Origin: Robertmurraya massiliosenegalensis JC6
GTDB lineage: Bacteria > Bacillota > Bacilli > Bacillales > Cytobacillaceae
Direction: 5' to 3'
Length of the DNA stretch: 64,000 nucleotides
Assembly (NCBI RefSeq): GCF_000311725.1
Contig: NZ_HE978512.1
Location: 386,293-450,292 of the forward strand
The notes under the pieces were generated by a model. It was not told where the DNA came from. It made no database searches and saw only the letters and a list, made by a program, of their open reading frames with translations. Position 1 is the first letter of the stretch; each line of letters opens with the position of its first letter. Shown here piece by piece: positions 14,551 through 23,619 of this stretch. Both the position numbers and the translations under genes were made by a program.

Positions 14551-15498
14551 TCACCAATGGTAGTTCGCATTTTTCGTCTTTCCGGATTGTTTTAGTTTCA
14601 TTCTTAATAGAAGTTCACGGACTACATGTCTGGACGGTAGATGAAGAAAGTTTCGACACTGCTGATTGGTAATGGTTTCTCCAAACAAATATAAGTAATC
14701 TTCCACCGCTTTTTTATAAGCAGTTTTTGAAGAAGAATGACACTTAAGACATTCCCAAGTTCCAAAATGATAACTCATGGGAATGGAGTGACATTTCGGG
14801 CATTGGACACCATCTCTTATCTCCGATTTTTGCAGGTTATAGATTTCAAAAACATCCTGCTTTAATGGAGTATGACCTTTAATTATTGTCTTCGTTAGAC
14901 GTTTATAATCTTTTTCACAAATTGATTGCTTATACTGATCTTCAAATGTTTTTACTTTGGAAGGCAGATGTTCGGCATGGAAAACTTTTTGGTAGATTTT
15001 TTCTTCATTGGATTTGATTAGCGTTGCGGGGTTGCTGATAACTGCGTAGCATTCGATTGGGAGAATCGGGAGTTTGCGTTCGAGAATCCATTTTTTCAAT
15101 TGTATCTGATGCCTTTCTGCTTGGATGATCGGATTTGGAAAGCCCTCTTCAACTTCATTAATGGTCCTCGTAAATTGTTTGGAATATTTTTCAAAATATA
15201 AGGTTCCAATCATATTCTTCGTTTCTAAACTGAGGAAAAAGTAAGGCGATACGACTAGACTATCAATCTGAAACGTTTGACCATATTTGGTTTTGAGGCG
15301 AATATCGTGGATTATATCATACTTATCAGGTAGAAACGTAAGATGATAGGATACATTTTGTTCGCCGCGTAACCCAGCTTTTCGCTTTGCTTGATCATCC
15401 ATAATAGCTTGTATTTCGGGATGTCCTTCAGGTAACCTCCTAAGCAGCGCATCATTTTGCATAATCCTAAAGGGAATATCTCTTTCTTTTAATATCAT
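14551..15498 (-). CDS. NERD-domain protein with C-terminal zinc ribbon
   Basis: 315 aa. The NERD (nuclease-related) domain covers about residues 38-150: RKAGLRGEQNVSYHL with Glu46, QIDSLVVSP with Asp79, LETKN with Glu92 and Lys94, and NPIIQAERHQIQLKKWI with Gln126. These match the endonuclease-like active-site pattern. A C-terminal zinc ribbon has Cys233-x2-Cys236 and Cys250-x2-Cys253 (CPKCHS...WECLKC). No membrane segment. The RBS AAGGAGTG is 11 bases before the ATG. NERD proteins are uncharacterised; DNA processing is inferred. The gene stands alone between two near-identical ATTGCGGG arrays and breaks the atp-wecB-upp synteny, suggesting acquisition. Confidence 0.9.
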   Translation of the reverse strand: MILKERDIPFRIMQNDALLRRLPEGHPEIQAIMDDQAKRKAGLRGEQNVSYHLTFLPDKYDIIHDIRLKTKYGQTFQIDSLVVSPYFFLSLETKNMIGTLYFEKYSKQFTRTINEVEEGFPNPIIQAERHQIQLKKWILERKLPILPIECYAVISNPATLIKSNEEKIYQKVFHAEHLPSKVKTFEDQYKQSICEKDYKRLTKTIIKGHTPLKQDVFEIYNLQKSEIRDGVQCPKCHSIPMSYHFGTWECLKCHSSSKTAYKKAVEDYLYLFGETITNQQCRNFLHLPSRHVVRELLLRMKLKQSGKTKNANYHW

Positions 15499-15622
15499 AA
15501 TAGGTTTTTCACTCCTTATTTTAGATTTAATAGTGAAATTCTCTTGTTATTGCTGTTCTCCTGCCACGGAACTGTGAACAATTTGCGAATTAGGAGTAAA
15601 TGTTGACTGTCTATTATGAAGG

Positions 15623-15742
15623 ATTGCGGGGGATTTAGCCTGAATTGCGGGTGTTTCAAGCTGGATTGCGGGTAACCTACGATTAATTGCGGGAGTTCTG
15701 ACCATAATTGCGGGTAATTTAATGGTTATTGCGGATCTTGTA
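15623..15742 (+). repeat. ATTGCGGG array 3 (six 21-bp units)
   Basis: Cores at 15623, 15644, 15665, 15686, 15707 and 15728. By eye, over the ~116 bases shared with array 2 there are two differences, both in unit 1 (G to A). Similarity stops right after the terminal ATTGCGGATCT, so the array itself is the unit of homology. Located 125 bases upstream of the NERD start. Confidence 0.93.
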
Positions 15743-15816
15743 CGAAACACGGGTCAGAACCTACAAACCGCCCGGGCCACCACCATCGCCGCCCAAGTCC
15801 GGGTCCCCCCCCCCAA
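15743..15816. other. G+C-rich stretch with C10-A8 run
   Basis: ACCGCCCGGGCCACCACC, CGCCGCCCAAGTCCGGG and then ten C followed by eight A. Far richer in G+C than its surroundings and without coding signals. The A run is the T-tract of the wecB terminator. Confidence 0.6.
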
Positions 15817-15843
15817 AAAAAACACACCTTCAAAAAGAAGGTG
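15817..15843 (-). terminator. Terminator of wecB
   Basis: Arms CACCTTC and GAAGGTG with a five-base loop, two bases after the wecB stop codon, followed by TG and eight T on the minus strand. Confidence 0.88.
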
Positions 15844-15845
15844 CG

Positions 15846-17000
15846 TTACTTTTCCAATGGACTATAGGTTTTCGGGCGGTCGTTGCTTTTGTCGAAATAG
15901 TAGAGAATGGCTTCGCAGATTCGACGAGATGCTTCGCCGTCGCCGTATGGGTTTGTTGCCTTTGCCATTTTTTCATAGGCGGCGTCATCGGTTAGAAGCT
16001 CGGTGGCAAGGGAGTAGATTGTTTCTTCGTCAACGCCTGCTAACTTCAATGTCCCTGCTTCAATTCCTTCTGGTCTTTCCGTTGTATCACGCAAAACTAA
16101 AACGGGAACGCCTAGTGATGGCGCTTCTTCTTGCACCCCACCTGAATCTGTCAAAATGAGATGGGCACGGGCAGCGACATTATGGAAGTCGATGACATCT
16201 AGCGGCTCGATTAAGCGAATGCGTGGGTCATCTCCTAAAATCTCTGCTGCAAGTTCGCGAACAACCGGGTTTAAATGCACCGGGTACACCACTTGAACAT
16301 CTTTTTGCTCATCGACGATACGTTTTACAGCACGGAACATATTGCGCATCGGTTCACCTAAATTTTCGCGGCGATGGGCCGTCAAAAGAATAAGTCGGTC
16401 ATCACCAAGGTTTGAAAGGACCTCATGCTCATACTCTTCTTTGACCGTAGTCTTTAAAGCGTCGATCGCTGTATTTCCCGTTACAAAAATGCTCTCTTCT
16501 TGCTTGTTTTCCATGCGTAAATTTTCCGCAGATTTGGATGTCGGCGAAAAATGAAGGTCCGCCATGACGCCTGTTAACTGACGGTTCATTTCTTCTGGAA
16601 AAGGAGAATACTTATTCCATGTTCTTAAACCGGCCTCAACATGACCAACGACAATTTGATTGTAAAAGGCAGCTAAGCTTGCAATAAAGGTCGTTGTCGT
16701 ATCGCCATGGACGAGAACGATATCCGGCTTAACCTCTTTCATGACTTTATCTAGGCCTTCAAGACCACGAGTTGTGACATCTACTAATGTTTGGCGATCC
16801 TTCATGATATTTAAGTCATAGTCAGGCGTAATACCAAAGATCGTAAGGACTTGATCGAGCATTTGACGATGCTGAGCGGTTACCGTCACGATCGATTCAA
16901 AGTGTTCCGGGTATTTTTGTAATTCTAAAACCAATGGAGCCATTTTAATCGCTTCAGGTCTTGTCCCAAAAATCGTCATTACCTTAATCGGTTTGTTCAT
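15846..17000 (-). CDS. wecB: UDP-N-acetylglucosamine 2-epimerase (non-hydrolysing)
   Basis: About 384 aa. Interconverts UDP-GlcNAc and UDP-ManNAc, giving ManNAc for teichoic-acid linkage units or other wall polymers; the B. subtilis equivalent is mnaA. Family motifs: KVMTIFGTRPEAIKMAPLV, VLVHGDTTTTF, VGHVEAGLRTWNKYSPFPEE, LLTAHRRENLGEPM and LTDSGGVQEEAPSLGVPVLVLR. Possible starts are GTG 17009, ATG 17003 and ATG 17000 (MNKPIKVMTIFG); the last fits family alignment, although AAAGGA is then 15 bases away. Stands upstream of its own terminator; upp lies 28 bases upstream of it and is probably cotranscribed. Confidence 0.96.
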   Translation of the reverse strand: MNKPIKVMTIFGTRPEAIKMAPLVLELQKYPEHFESIVTVTAQHRQMLDQVLTIFGITPDYDLNIMKDRQTLVDVTTRGLEGLDKVMKEVKPDIVLVHGDTTTTFIASLAAFYNQIVVGHVEAGLRTWNKYSPFPEEMNRQLTGVMADLHFSPTSKSAENLRMENKQEESIFVTGNTAIDALKTTVKEEYEHEVLSNLGDDRLILLTAHRRENLGEPMRNMFRAVKRIVDEQKDVQVVYPVHLNPVVRELAAEILGDDPRIRLIEPLDVIDFHNVAARAHLILTDSGGVQEEAPSLGVPVLVLRDTTERPEGIEAGTLKLAGVDEETIYSLATELLTDDAAYEKMAKATNPYGDGEASRRICEAILYYFDKSNDRPKTYSPLEK

Positions 17001-17027
17001 CATGCACACTCACTTTCCTTTGCAGTC

Positions 17028-17657
17028 TTACTTTGTACCAAATAGACGGTCTCCTGCATCACCTAAGCCTGGAACGATGTAGCCTTTTTCATTGAGCTTT
17101 TCATCTAATGCAGCAATATAGATATCCACATCTGGATGTGCTTCTTTAACTGCTTCAACTCCTTCTGGAGCGGCAATTAAGCACATGAATTTAATATTTT
17201 TTCCGCCGCGCTTTTTCAAAGAGTTAATTGCTTCGATAGCTGAGCCGCCTGTTGCAAGCATCGGATCAACAACGATGAAGTCTCTTTCTTCAACATCGCT
17301 AGGAAGCTTGACGTAGTATTCGACTGGCATTAACGTTTTTGGATCGCGATAAAGTCCGATATGACCTACTTTTGCTGCTGGAATCAGCTTAAGTATGCCA
17401 TCCACCATTCCAATTCCGGCACGTAAAATCGGAATGACACCAATTTTTTTCCCTGCCAATACCTTTGATTTCGTAGTGCTTACCGGTGTTTGAATTTCAA
17501 TTTCTTCTAAAGGCATATCTCTTGTGATTTCAAAAGCCATTAATGTTGCCACTTCATCGACTAATTCACGAAATTCCTTTGTTCCTGTGTCTTTTTCACG
17601 GATGTATGTAAGTTTGTGTTGAATTAATGGGTGATCAAAAACGTATACTTTAGCCAT
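17028..17657 (-). CDS. upp: Uracil phosphoribosyltransferase
   Basis: 209 aa. Converts uracil and PRPP to UMP (pyrimidine salvage). Signature [23 protein letters not shown] is the PRPP-binding loop (split here across two conserved parts), and [14 protein letters not shown] at the C-terminus binds uracil. RBS GGAGAGTG. Own promoter at 17693-17721. Confidence 0.98.
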   Translation of the reverse strand: MAKVYVFDHPLIQHKLTYIREKDTGTKEFRELVDEVATLMAFEITRDMPLEEIEIQTPVSTTKSKVLAGKKIGVIPILRAGIGMVDGILKLIPAAKVGHIGLYRDPKTLMPVEYYVKLPSDVEERDFIVVDPMLATGGSAIEAINSLKKRGGKNIKFMCLIAAPEGVEAVKEAHPDVDIYIAALDEKLNEKGYIVPGLGDAGDRLFGTK

Positions 17658-17692
17658 TGCTACACTCTCCTTTTCTATTCACACTTCGTCTA

Positions 17693-17721
17693 ATTTTACA
17701 GAAAAAGAAATACACAATCAA
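17693..17721 (-). promoter_or_regulatory. Predicted sigma-A promoter of upp
   Basis: Minus strand TTGATT (17716-17721), 17-base spacer, TAAAAT (17693-17698), about 36 bases before the upp ATG. The rest of the 242-base upp-glyA gap holds only the glyA terminator. Confidence 0.6.
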
Positions 17722-17856
17722 CTCCAATTAGAAATTGTTAGACAAAAGTCATTTTCTTTCGACAATCGTAAAGGAAGATGATGAAAAATTAATTCCAACT
17801 TCGATTCTACATAAGGGCAACTGCAAAATAAGGTGTGCTTCAGACACTTAAAAGCG

Positions 17857-17893
17857 TAAAAAAGGTGAGACTCCTTTTAAAGAATCTCACCTT
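17857..17893 (-). terminator. Terminator of glyA
   Basis: Arms AAGGTGAGA (17862-17870) and TCTCACCTT (17885-17893), with a T run on the minus strand after the hairpin. Confidence 0.88.
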
Positions 17894-17899
17894 CCGATA

Positions 17900-19141
17900 T
17901 TATTGTTCTTGATAAAGCGGGAATCGGCTTGTTAGAGCTTCAACACGTTGTTTTGCTTCTTCAAGCTTCGCTTCATCTTCATGATTTTTCAATGTAAACG
18001 TGATAATGGACGCAATTTCTTCCATTTCCGCTTTGCCAAATCCACGAGAAGTGACTGCAGCTGTTCCGATACGAACTCCGCTAGTGACAAACGGACTTTC
18101 TGGATCGTATGGAATCGTATTTTTATTAACGGTAATTCCAACCTCATCAAGGACCTTCTCCGCCACTTTTCCAGTAAGGTTAAGTGAGCGAACATCTACT
18201 AAGAGAAGGTGGTTGTCCGTACCCCCTGAAACGAGGTTTAGACCTTGACTTTGGAGTGCTTCGGCTAAATGCTTAGCGTTCTCGATAATATTGGCTGCAT
18301 ATTCTTTAAAGGAATCTTGCAGTGCTTCACCAAATGCGACCGCTTTAGCCGCAATGACGTGCATAAGTGGTCCACCTTGAATTCCAGGGAAAATCGATTT
18401 ATCAATTTTCTTCGCGAATTCTTCTTTACAAAGAATCATGCCACCACGTGGGCCGCGAAGAGTTTTATGAGTCGTTGTTGTTACAAAATCAGCATATGGT
18501 ACTGGATTTGGATGGAGGCCCGCAGCGACAAGTCCTGCAATATGAGCCATATCGACCATTAAGTACGCACCCACTTCATCTGCGATTTCTCTAAAACGCT
18601 TGAAGTCGATCACACGTGGGTAAGCACTTGCACCAGCAACGATTAGCTTTGGCTTATGTGTACGTGCTTTTTCTAAAACATCGTCATAATTGATCGTGTG
18701 GGAAACTTCGTCTACACCATACTCAACAAAATTATACTGCACACCCGAAAAGTTAACAGGGCTTCCGTGTGTTAAATGACCACCGTGGGAAAGATTCATC
18801 CCTAATACCGTGTCGCCTTGTTCAAGAATGGTAAAATAAACTGCCATATTTGCTTGAGCACCTGAGTGAGGTTGAACATTAACATGCTCTGCACCGAAAA
18901 TTTGCTTTGCCCGATCACGAGCTAAATCCTCAGCGATATCCACATATTCACAGCCACCGTAATAACGTCTGCCAGGGTATCCTTCTGCATACTTGTTCGT
19001 TAATACAGAACCTTGTGCTTCCATTACTGCTTCACTTACAAAGTTTTCAGATGCAATAAGTTCGATTTTTGTGCGTTGTCGACCTAATTCTTTTTGAATT
19101 GCTTGAAATACTTGCTCATCTTGCTGTGCTAAATGCTTCAT
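17900..19141 (-). CDS. glyA: Serine hydroxymethyltransferase
   Basis: 413 aa from the ATG at 19141 ([15 protein letters not shown]), 7 bases after AGGGGG; the frame is open to 19177 but upstream codons cover the RBS. PLP enzyme converting serine and tetrahydrofolate to glycine and methylene-THF, the main one-carbon source. PLP lysine in [16 protein letters not shown]; also [31 protein letters not shown] and [15 protein letters not shown]. Normal length. Confidence 0.98.
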   Translation of the reverse strand: MKHLAQQDEQVFQAIQKELGRQRTKIELIASENFVSEAVMEAQGSVLTNKYAEGYPGRRYYGGCEYVDIAEDLARDRAKQIFGAEHVNVQPHSGAQANMAVYFTILEQGDTVLGMNLSHGGHLTHGSPVNFSGVQYNFVEYGVDEVSHTINYDDVLEKARTHKPKLIVAGASAYPRVIDFKRFREIADEVGAYLMVDMAHIAGLVAAGLHPNPVPYADFVTTTTHKTLRGPRGGMILCKEEFAKKIDKSIFPGIQGGPLMHVIAAKAVAFGEALQDSFKEYAANIIENAKHLAEALQSQGLNLVSGGTDNHLLLVDVRSLNLTGKVAEKVLDEVGITVNKNTIPYDPESPFVTSGVRIGTAAVTSRGFGKAEMEEIASIITFTLKNHEDEAKLEEAKQRVEALTSRFPLYQEQ

Positions 19142-19186
19142 CATAATCCCCCTCATATGTATGATTTCTCCTGCCACATGCTTCCC

Positions 19187-19270
19187 ATTTTAATCGCTAA
19201 ACGAAAATTACGCAAGATGATTCATAAATAAAATCCGAATGTTTTTGTGTTCCGTATTTAAAAACGTTCG
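19187..19270 (-). promoter_or_regulatory. Predicted glyA promoter with possible PurR boxes
   Basis: Minus strand TTGCGT (19210-19215), 17 bases, TAAAAT (19187-19192). Upstream lie two PurBox-like sites in opposite orientation, AAATCCGAATGTT (CGAA at 19236-19239) and AATAACGAACGTTT (its complement TTCG at 19267-19270). glyA of B. subtilis is a PurR target (known), but the 27-base gap here is slightly longer than I remember for real PurBox pairs. Confidence 0.4.
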
Positions 19271-20269
19271 TTATTCCTTCCAATTCCAATAATCGAGTTC
19301 TCCTAGCTTTTCCCCTCGTATTTTGGGAATATCCTGCAGCTTTAGTAACTCTTTCACCGGACCAGTCACAACCGCCCCATAGACGATAAATCCATTTTCT
19401 TGCACATAATCGTAACGTTCTTTGAGATAATCGAGTCCTAAAAAACTTTCATAATATCTCTTTGATTCTTTATCAAGAAGATTTTTCATATTGGTTAGCA
19501 TCATGTTTTCACTTTCTTTTAAATATTCCTCTGAAATAACAGCTATTTGTCCTTCCGATAAATAATCAGCATCAATTTGTCTTCCACCTGTCAGACCAAA
19601 GGGACGCATAATCGAAATTTCGTTTCCACCTCCACCCCATCCTCCTGGTTGAAAGACTGTGAATTCACCCGTATTAAGTGGAGCCCATAAAATATCAATA
19701 TCATACGGTTTTAACAAATCAATAAGTTCTTCATCTGTCATAAATTCGGTCGTTGAAAAGGCAAGCTCCCCTACTGTTCCTTCATGAAGCTTATCTAACG
19801 TATCCCAAACGCTCGGATCGGCGTTCGCCTCTAATTTTTCCCCTGTTTTCGGGTGTTCTGGCAAGGAAAAATAAAAACGGTTGTCTTCTGGGAGGGTGAT
19901 ATTCTCGAGCTGATGAGTGGAAAATAGAAGGGACTTACGAATTTTCATCTCACCTATTTGTTTTTCTTTTTTTCCTACAGTTTTGAACACAGGATAAGAG
20001 ATCTTTTGCGTCAGAAATGGGGTAATCTCGCTATTTACAAATCCACCTGTTTCTCCATTAATATTTGGATTTGTCCACTCGAGGGCGACTTTACTATAAT
20101 AGCTATGTTTCCTATCCAAATGAAGGGAATCATAACTAATTGAGACAACGATCATGTAGATCACATACAGGAAAAAAAATGCAAGCAATACGCGGAAAAT
20201 TTTCAGTGTTAACGTAAAGCGATATTTTAATAAAATTTTCTTCTCCTTATCTTTATTCCACTCATTCAT
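19271..20269 (-). CDS. Membrane anti-sigma factor (Sigma_reg N/C type)
   Basis: 332 aa. A cytoplasmic N-terminal stretch of about 23 residues is followed by one membrane helix (about 26-47, FRVLLAFFFLYVIYMIVVSI) and a large extracytoplasmic domain containing WAPLNTGEF and AVVTGPVKELLKL, which I recognise as the sigma factor regulator N/C-terminal family found beside ECF sigma genes in Bacillaceae. Its start overlaps the sigma gene by 8 bases, so it is translated from the same mRNA. It probably holds the sigma factor until an envelope signal arrives (inference). Absent at this place in B. subtilis. Confidence 0.82.
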   Translation of the reverse strand: MNEWNKDKEKKILLKYRFTLTLKIFRVLLAFFFLYVIYMIVVSISYDSLHLDRKHSYYSKVALEWTNPNINGETGGFVNSEITPFLTQKISYPVFKTVGKKEKQIGEMKIRKSLLFSTHQLENITLPEDNRFYFSLPEHPKTGEKLEANADPSVWDTLDKLHEGTVGELAFSTTEFMTDEELIDLLKPYDIDILWAPLNTGEFTVFQPGGWGGGGNEISIMRPFGLTGGRQIDADYLSEGQIAVISEEYLKESENMMLTNMKNLLDKESKRYYESFLGLDYLKERYDYVQENGFIVYGAVVTGPVKELLKLQDIPKIRGEKLGELDYWNWKE

Positions 20270-20795
20270 GGTCTTCCCCCCAGTGTTGTTTTTTTGCCAA
20301 TTGGGCTAATTTCTTTCGGGCACGATGAATCGCAACCTTCACCTGGCTCTCTGTTAAATCGAGTGCCTCGGCAATTTCTTTATAGCTAAAAGACTCATAT
20401 TCTCGTAAATACAAAGTCGTGCGATATTGTTCTGGTAAAAAGTTTAGAAGCGTCTGCAAGTCCTCTTTTTCTTCTATCTTCAGCGCCTCTTCCTCTGGTA
20501 AACCATACGGACTTAGCATCTCACGCTCCTTGGAGAAAAGCTCTGCAAAAGGAATCTTCCGTCTTCGTTCCCGCTTTCGCCATTCATCTATATAAACATT
20601 TCTCGCCACTTTGAAAAGCCAAGCCCGAACGTCCTCTTGATTGTACTGAGAAAGGGAAATCGTTGCCCGTACAAAAGTCTCCTGCGTTAAATCTTCCGCC
20701 AGTTCTTTTGAGCCCGACATTTTTAATAAAAAATAGTACAGGGGTTTCGCATATTGTCTGTATAAAGTTTCGAGTTCATTTTTTCGACTTCGCAT
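20262..20795 (-). CDS. ECF-type RNA polymerase sigma factor
   Basis: 177 aa. Region 2 has ELAEDLTQETFVRATISL and WLFKVARNVYIDEWRKRERR; region 4 has LPEQYRTTLYLREYESFSYK and EIAEALDLTESQVKVAIHRARKKL, a helix-turn-helix. No C-terminal extension. Coupled to the anti-sigma gene downstream. Likely positively autoregulated from the ECF-like promoter at 20828-20855. Target genes and signal cannot be read from the sequence. Closest in style to the SigV/SigX/SigM/SigY group; the exact subgroup was not resolved. Confidence 0.93.
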   Translation of the reverse strand: MRSRKNELETLYRQYAKPLYYFLLKMSGSKELAEDLTQETFVRATISLSQYNQEDVRAWLFKVARNVYIDEWRKRERRRKIPFAELFSKEREMLSPYGLPEEEALKIEEKEDLQTLLNFLPEQYRTTLYLREYESFSYKEIAEALDLTESQVKVAIHRARKKLAQLAKKQHWGEDHE

Positions 20796-20827
20796 GCTTT
20801 TTCCCCTTTTAAAAGTAATCCATAAGT

Positions 20828-20855
20828 AACACGTTTCGTTACCACTAAGGTTACA
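20828..20855 (-). promoter_or_regulatory. Possible ECF autoregulatory promoter
   Basis: Minus strand TGTAAC (20850-20855), 16 bases, CGTGTT (20828-20833), 33 bases before the sigma gene. This follows the TGAAAC-N16-CGT pattern of Bacillus ECF promoters. GTAAC-like words repeat at about 12-base spacing (20826, 20838, 20850). Confidence 0.4.
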
Positions 20856-20944
20856 CTAAAAAATAAAAAAGCTCCTACAAAATGTAGAAAGCTTCCGGTT
20901 GCCTAATTAAGACCTTATTTAAATGCACCAAACTTCTCTCACCC

Positions 20945-21085
20945 TTAAGCGGAGATTTTCCTGTTATATCCCTCAACGGAGTCCTTTTCAGGGAAAATAA
21001 GGGGAAATTTTCCGCTTACGAAGAGCAAAAGTGTTTGTTTTTAATTTTTTTGAGTTAATAAGCGGAATTTCTCCTGCTATTTTTC
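20945..21085. repeat. Dispersed TTAAGCGGAAATTTTCC element, locus A
   Basis: Three copies in forward-reverse-forward order: TTAAGCGGAGATTTTCCTG at 20945, the reverse form GGGGAAATTTTCCGCTTA at about 21001 and TAAGCGGAATTTCTCCTGC at about 21059. The same arrangement recurs at 55136-55318. This is the main content of the 344-base gap between the ECF sigma gene and ywlG. Confidence 0.75.
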
Positions 21086-21139
21086 GAAAGCCGCTCTCTT
21101 GATCGTTAAGACGCATACGTTCATTCCATTTGTTCATCG

Positions 21140-21712
21140 TCAGCATGATTCATTTTCGGGATTTGTTTCATAGACCGCACGGGCACCACCAATAAGCTTT
21201 GGACGGCTTGTCGCCAATGTGATATTAGCATTTCCCAGTGTTTTAAGAGAGACACGGACGGGCACGGCCACATGCTTGATATGCATGCCAATCAATGTAT
21301 CGCCAATGTCGATACCTGCGTCCGCTCGAATATGTTCGACCACGACTGGATCGGCAAAATGATTGTACGCATAAGTAGCCATTGCTCCACCTGCATTGCG
21401 AACAGGGACAACCGTGACCACTTCTAGCCCTCGACTTAATGCAGTCGCATGTTCCACGACAATCGCCCGATTTAAATGTTCACAGCATTGGAAAGCTAGC
21501 TCAATTCCGGTTTCATCAGCAAAGTTTTTTAATTGACGAAAAATCATTTCCGCTACTTCTGTCGTTCCAGCTGTGCCTATTTTTTGACCGATGACTTCAC
21601 TGGTGCTACACCCAACAACGAAAACTTGATTTTTCTCGAACGTTACTTGCTTGTTAAATTCTTGCAAGATCGTTTCTAATTGTTGCTCCCATTGCGGCAA
21701 TTCCATTGACAT
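21140..21712 (-). CDS. ywlG: YwlG family protein (UPF0340)
   Basis: 190 aa, beginning [20 protein letters not shown]. Conserved in Bacillaceae at this position, between glyA and rpiB, with the family segments [38 protein letters not shown] and [24 protein letters not shown]. Function is not known to me. RBS GAGGAGG; 24 bases downstream of rpiB, so cotranscribed. Confidence 0.92.
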   Translation of the reverse strand: MSMELPQWEQQLETILQEFNKQVTFEKNQVFVVGCSTSEVIGQKIGTAGTTEVAEMIFRQLKNFADETGIELAFQCCEHLNRAIVVEHATALSRGLEVVTVVPVRNAGGAMATYAYNHFADPVVVEHIRADAGIDIGDTLIGMHIKHVAVPVRVSLKTLGNANITLATSRPKLIGGARAVYETNPENESC

Positions 21713-21736
21713 GTCTGGACCTCCTCTTGTGGAAGT

Positions 21737-22180
21737 TTAAAGTTGCTCCTCATAGGCTGAAATTTTGCCGACTCTCGTTTCATGACGACCACCTTCATAA
21801 TCTGTTGATAGCCATACTTTGGCAATTTCACGAGCTAAGCCAGGTCCGATGACACGCTCACCCATCGCCAAAATGTTACTGTTATTATGTTCACGGGTTG
21901 CCTTCGCACTAAATACATCATGAACTAATGCGCAGCGAATGCCTTTCACCTTATTGGCTGTAATGCTCATGCCAATTCCTGTCCCACAAACTAAGATGCC
22001 TCGATCAAATTCACCAGATGCTACTTTTTTCGCTACTGGCAATGCATAATCTGGATAGTCAACAGATGTTTCGCATTCACAACCAAAATCTTCATATTGA
22101 ACACCTAACTCATCCATTAATTGTTTCAATTCCTGACGAATATTGATCCCACCGTGATCTGACGCAATTGCAACCTTCAT
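21737..22180 (-). CDS. rpiB: Ribose 5-phosphate isomerase B
   Basis: 147 aa. Interconverts ribose 5-phosphate and ribulose 5-phosphate. Active-site Cys in ILVCGTGIGMSITANKV; substrate loop ASDHGGINIR near the N-terminus; HNNSNILAMGERVIG in the C-terminal part. RBS GGAGGAATAAAGAG before the ATG. Confidence 0.95.
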   Translation of the reverse strand: MKVAIASDHGGINIRQELKQLMDELGVQYEDFGCECETSVDYPDYALPVAKKVASGEFDRGILVCGTGIGMSITANKVKGIRCALVHDVFSAKATREHNNSNILAMGERVIGPGLAREIAKVWLSTDYEGGRHETRVGKISAYEEQL

Positions 22181-22280
22181 CTCTTTATTCCTCCTATGAG
22201 CGAATCAGTTTCTCCGTAATTGATTTCGATTATATTTTGACACAAACTGATATTTTTAACAACGGAATCCGCCTTTGCAT

Positions 22281-22311
22281 TAAAAAAACAGGCCTCAAAT
22301 AGAGAGCCTGT
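22281..22311 (-). terminator. Terminator of the ywlE-mcp unit
   Basis: Arms ACAGGC (22288-22293) and GCCTGT (22306-22311), followed by seven T on the minus strand. Confidence 0.85.
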
Positions 22312-22320
22312 CTGCAAAAA

Positions 22321-23619
22321 TTATATTTTAAAACGCGTAATCGTATTTTTTAATTCATGGGCTTGGCCTTTTAATTCTAGGGCAAGCTTTTCAACATTTT
22401 CAATGACCTCTGCTTGGTGATTTGTTGCTACGGTCACTTCTTGCGCACCTGCAGAAGTTTCTTCTGCAATCGCAGCCACTTCCTGTGATTGCGTAGAAGT
22501 GTGGACGATGCTTTCCATTTGTCTATCAACTAGCGCTGTAATCGCTGTAACCGACTCAGCCATTTCATTGACTGTTTGCGTCATTTCTTCGATAACATTA
22601 TTCGTTTTTGTTCCTTTTTGAGCTTCCACATTCGCTACTTCTACTTGAGTTGTAATTTGCTGAACAACATTTCGAACTTCTTCTTGAATATTTTTAATGA
22701 GCTCGGAAATCCCTTGTACAGCTTTTCCACTTTCATCTGCAAGAGTACGAACCTCTTCCGCTACGACTGCAAAACCTTTTCCATGTTCCCCAGCCCGTGC
22801 TGCCTCAATGGAAGCATTTAGTGCTAATAAATTCGTTTGTGCCGCAATATCTCCAACAAGTTGGATAATTTGTTCGACTTTCGCTGCATTGTCTTCTAAT
22901 CGTTTAACAGTTTGCAGGGAACCTTCATTTTCTTTTGCTAGACGTTGAATGCCAGATACTAAAGAATGAATGATATCTTTTGATTCATGAAGATCCTGTA
23001 CCAATTCGCGCGAAACGGCACCCGATGTTTTCGCTGTTTCTTGTACTTCTTCAGCAATGCGGATGACATCCTCCACAGATTCCGCTGTCGTTTGAATTGA
23101 TGCAGCCGAATTATCCGCTCCCATGGCAATTTCGCTAATCGTTCTGGCGATTGCCTCCGCTTGTTCAGCAGCAGATGAAGATTCTCGGGAAATTGAGATT
23201 ACTTTGTCATTCGTTGCCTGGAAGTTTTCTTCAATTCTCTGAACCATATCTTTTAAATTAAAAAGCATATGGTTAAATGCCACACCAAGTGCGCGAATTT
23301 CATCATCTGATTTTGAAAGCTCAACATCGACAGAAATATCGCCATGCGCTGCCTTTAAAGCAACCTTTTCTAATTTTTGCAGTGGTTTAACAATAAATCC
23401 AGCTGCTAAAAATGCGAGTATCCCAGACCAGATGATTCCTAAGCTTAAGGTGATGATGGTAAAAGTAAATTCGTTAAAAGGTAACATATCTGCGATCATT
23501 GGATATAAAAAGTAAATGAAAAATGCACTCGTTGTATATGTGATAATGGCAAGCAACGTAATGAATACGACGAGTTTCTTTCTCAAACCAAACTTATACT
23601 TCTTCTTCTTTTCCGCCAT
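22321..23619 (-). CDS. Methyl-accepting chemotaxis protein without extracellular sensor domain
   Basis: 432 aa. Two membrane helices (about 14-39 and 51-76) are separated by only about ten residues ([10 protein letters not shown]), so there is no room for an external ligand domain. A HAMP domain follows ([20 protein letters not shown]), then a long coiled coil with the signalling tip [20 protein letters not shown]. The first codons lie inside the 3' end of ywlE (26-base overlap) and its RBS AGGGAGG is within ywlE. Ends TRFKI, without the pentapeptide docking a CheR type. It could sense an internal signal or membrane state (inference). Not found at this place in B. subtilis. Confidence 0.92.
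   Translation of the reverse strand: MAEKKKKYKFGLRKKLVVFITLLAIITYTTSAFFIYFLYPMIADMLPFNEFTFTIITLSLGIIWSGILAFLAAGFIVKPLQKLEKVALKAAHGDISVDVELSKSDDEIRALGVAFNHMLFNLKDMVQRIEENFQATNDKVISISRESSSAAEQAEAIARTISEIAMGADNSAASIQTTAESVEDVIRIAEEVQETAKTSGAVSRELVQDLHESKDIIHSLVSGIQRLAKENEGSLQTVKRLEDNAAKVEQIIQLVGDIAAQTNLLALNASIEAARAGEHGKGFAVVAEEVRTLADESGKAVQGISELIKNIQEEVRNVVQQITTQVEVANVEAQKGTKTNNVIEEMTQTVNEMAESVTAITALVDRQMESIVHTSTQSQEVAAIAEETSAGAQEVTVATNHQAEVIENVEKLALELKGQAHELKNTITRFKI

Noticed and set aside
14332-14595. Open frame giving IAGxLxx heptapeptide repeats (also on minus as PAI repeats)
   Set aside because: The frame results from the 21-bp pitch, is open on both strands, has no RBS and overlaps the NERD gene end.
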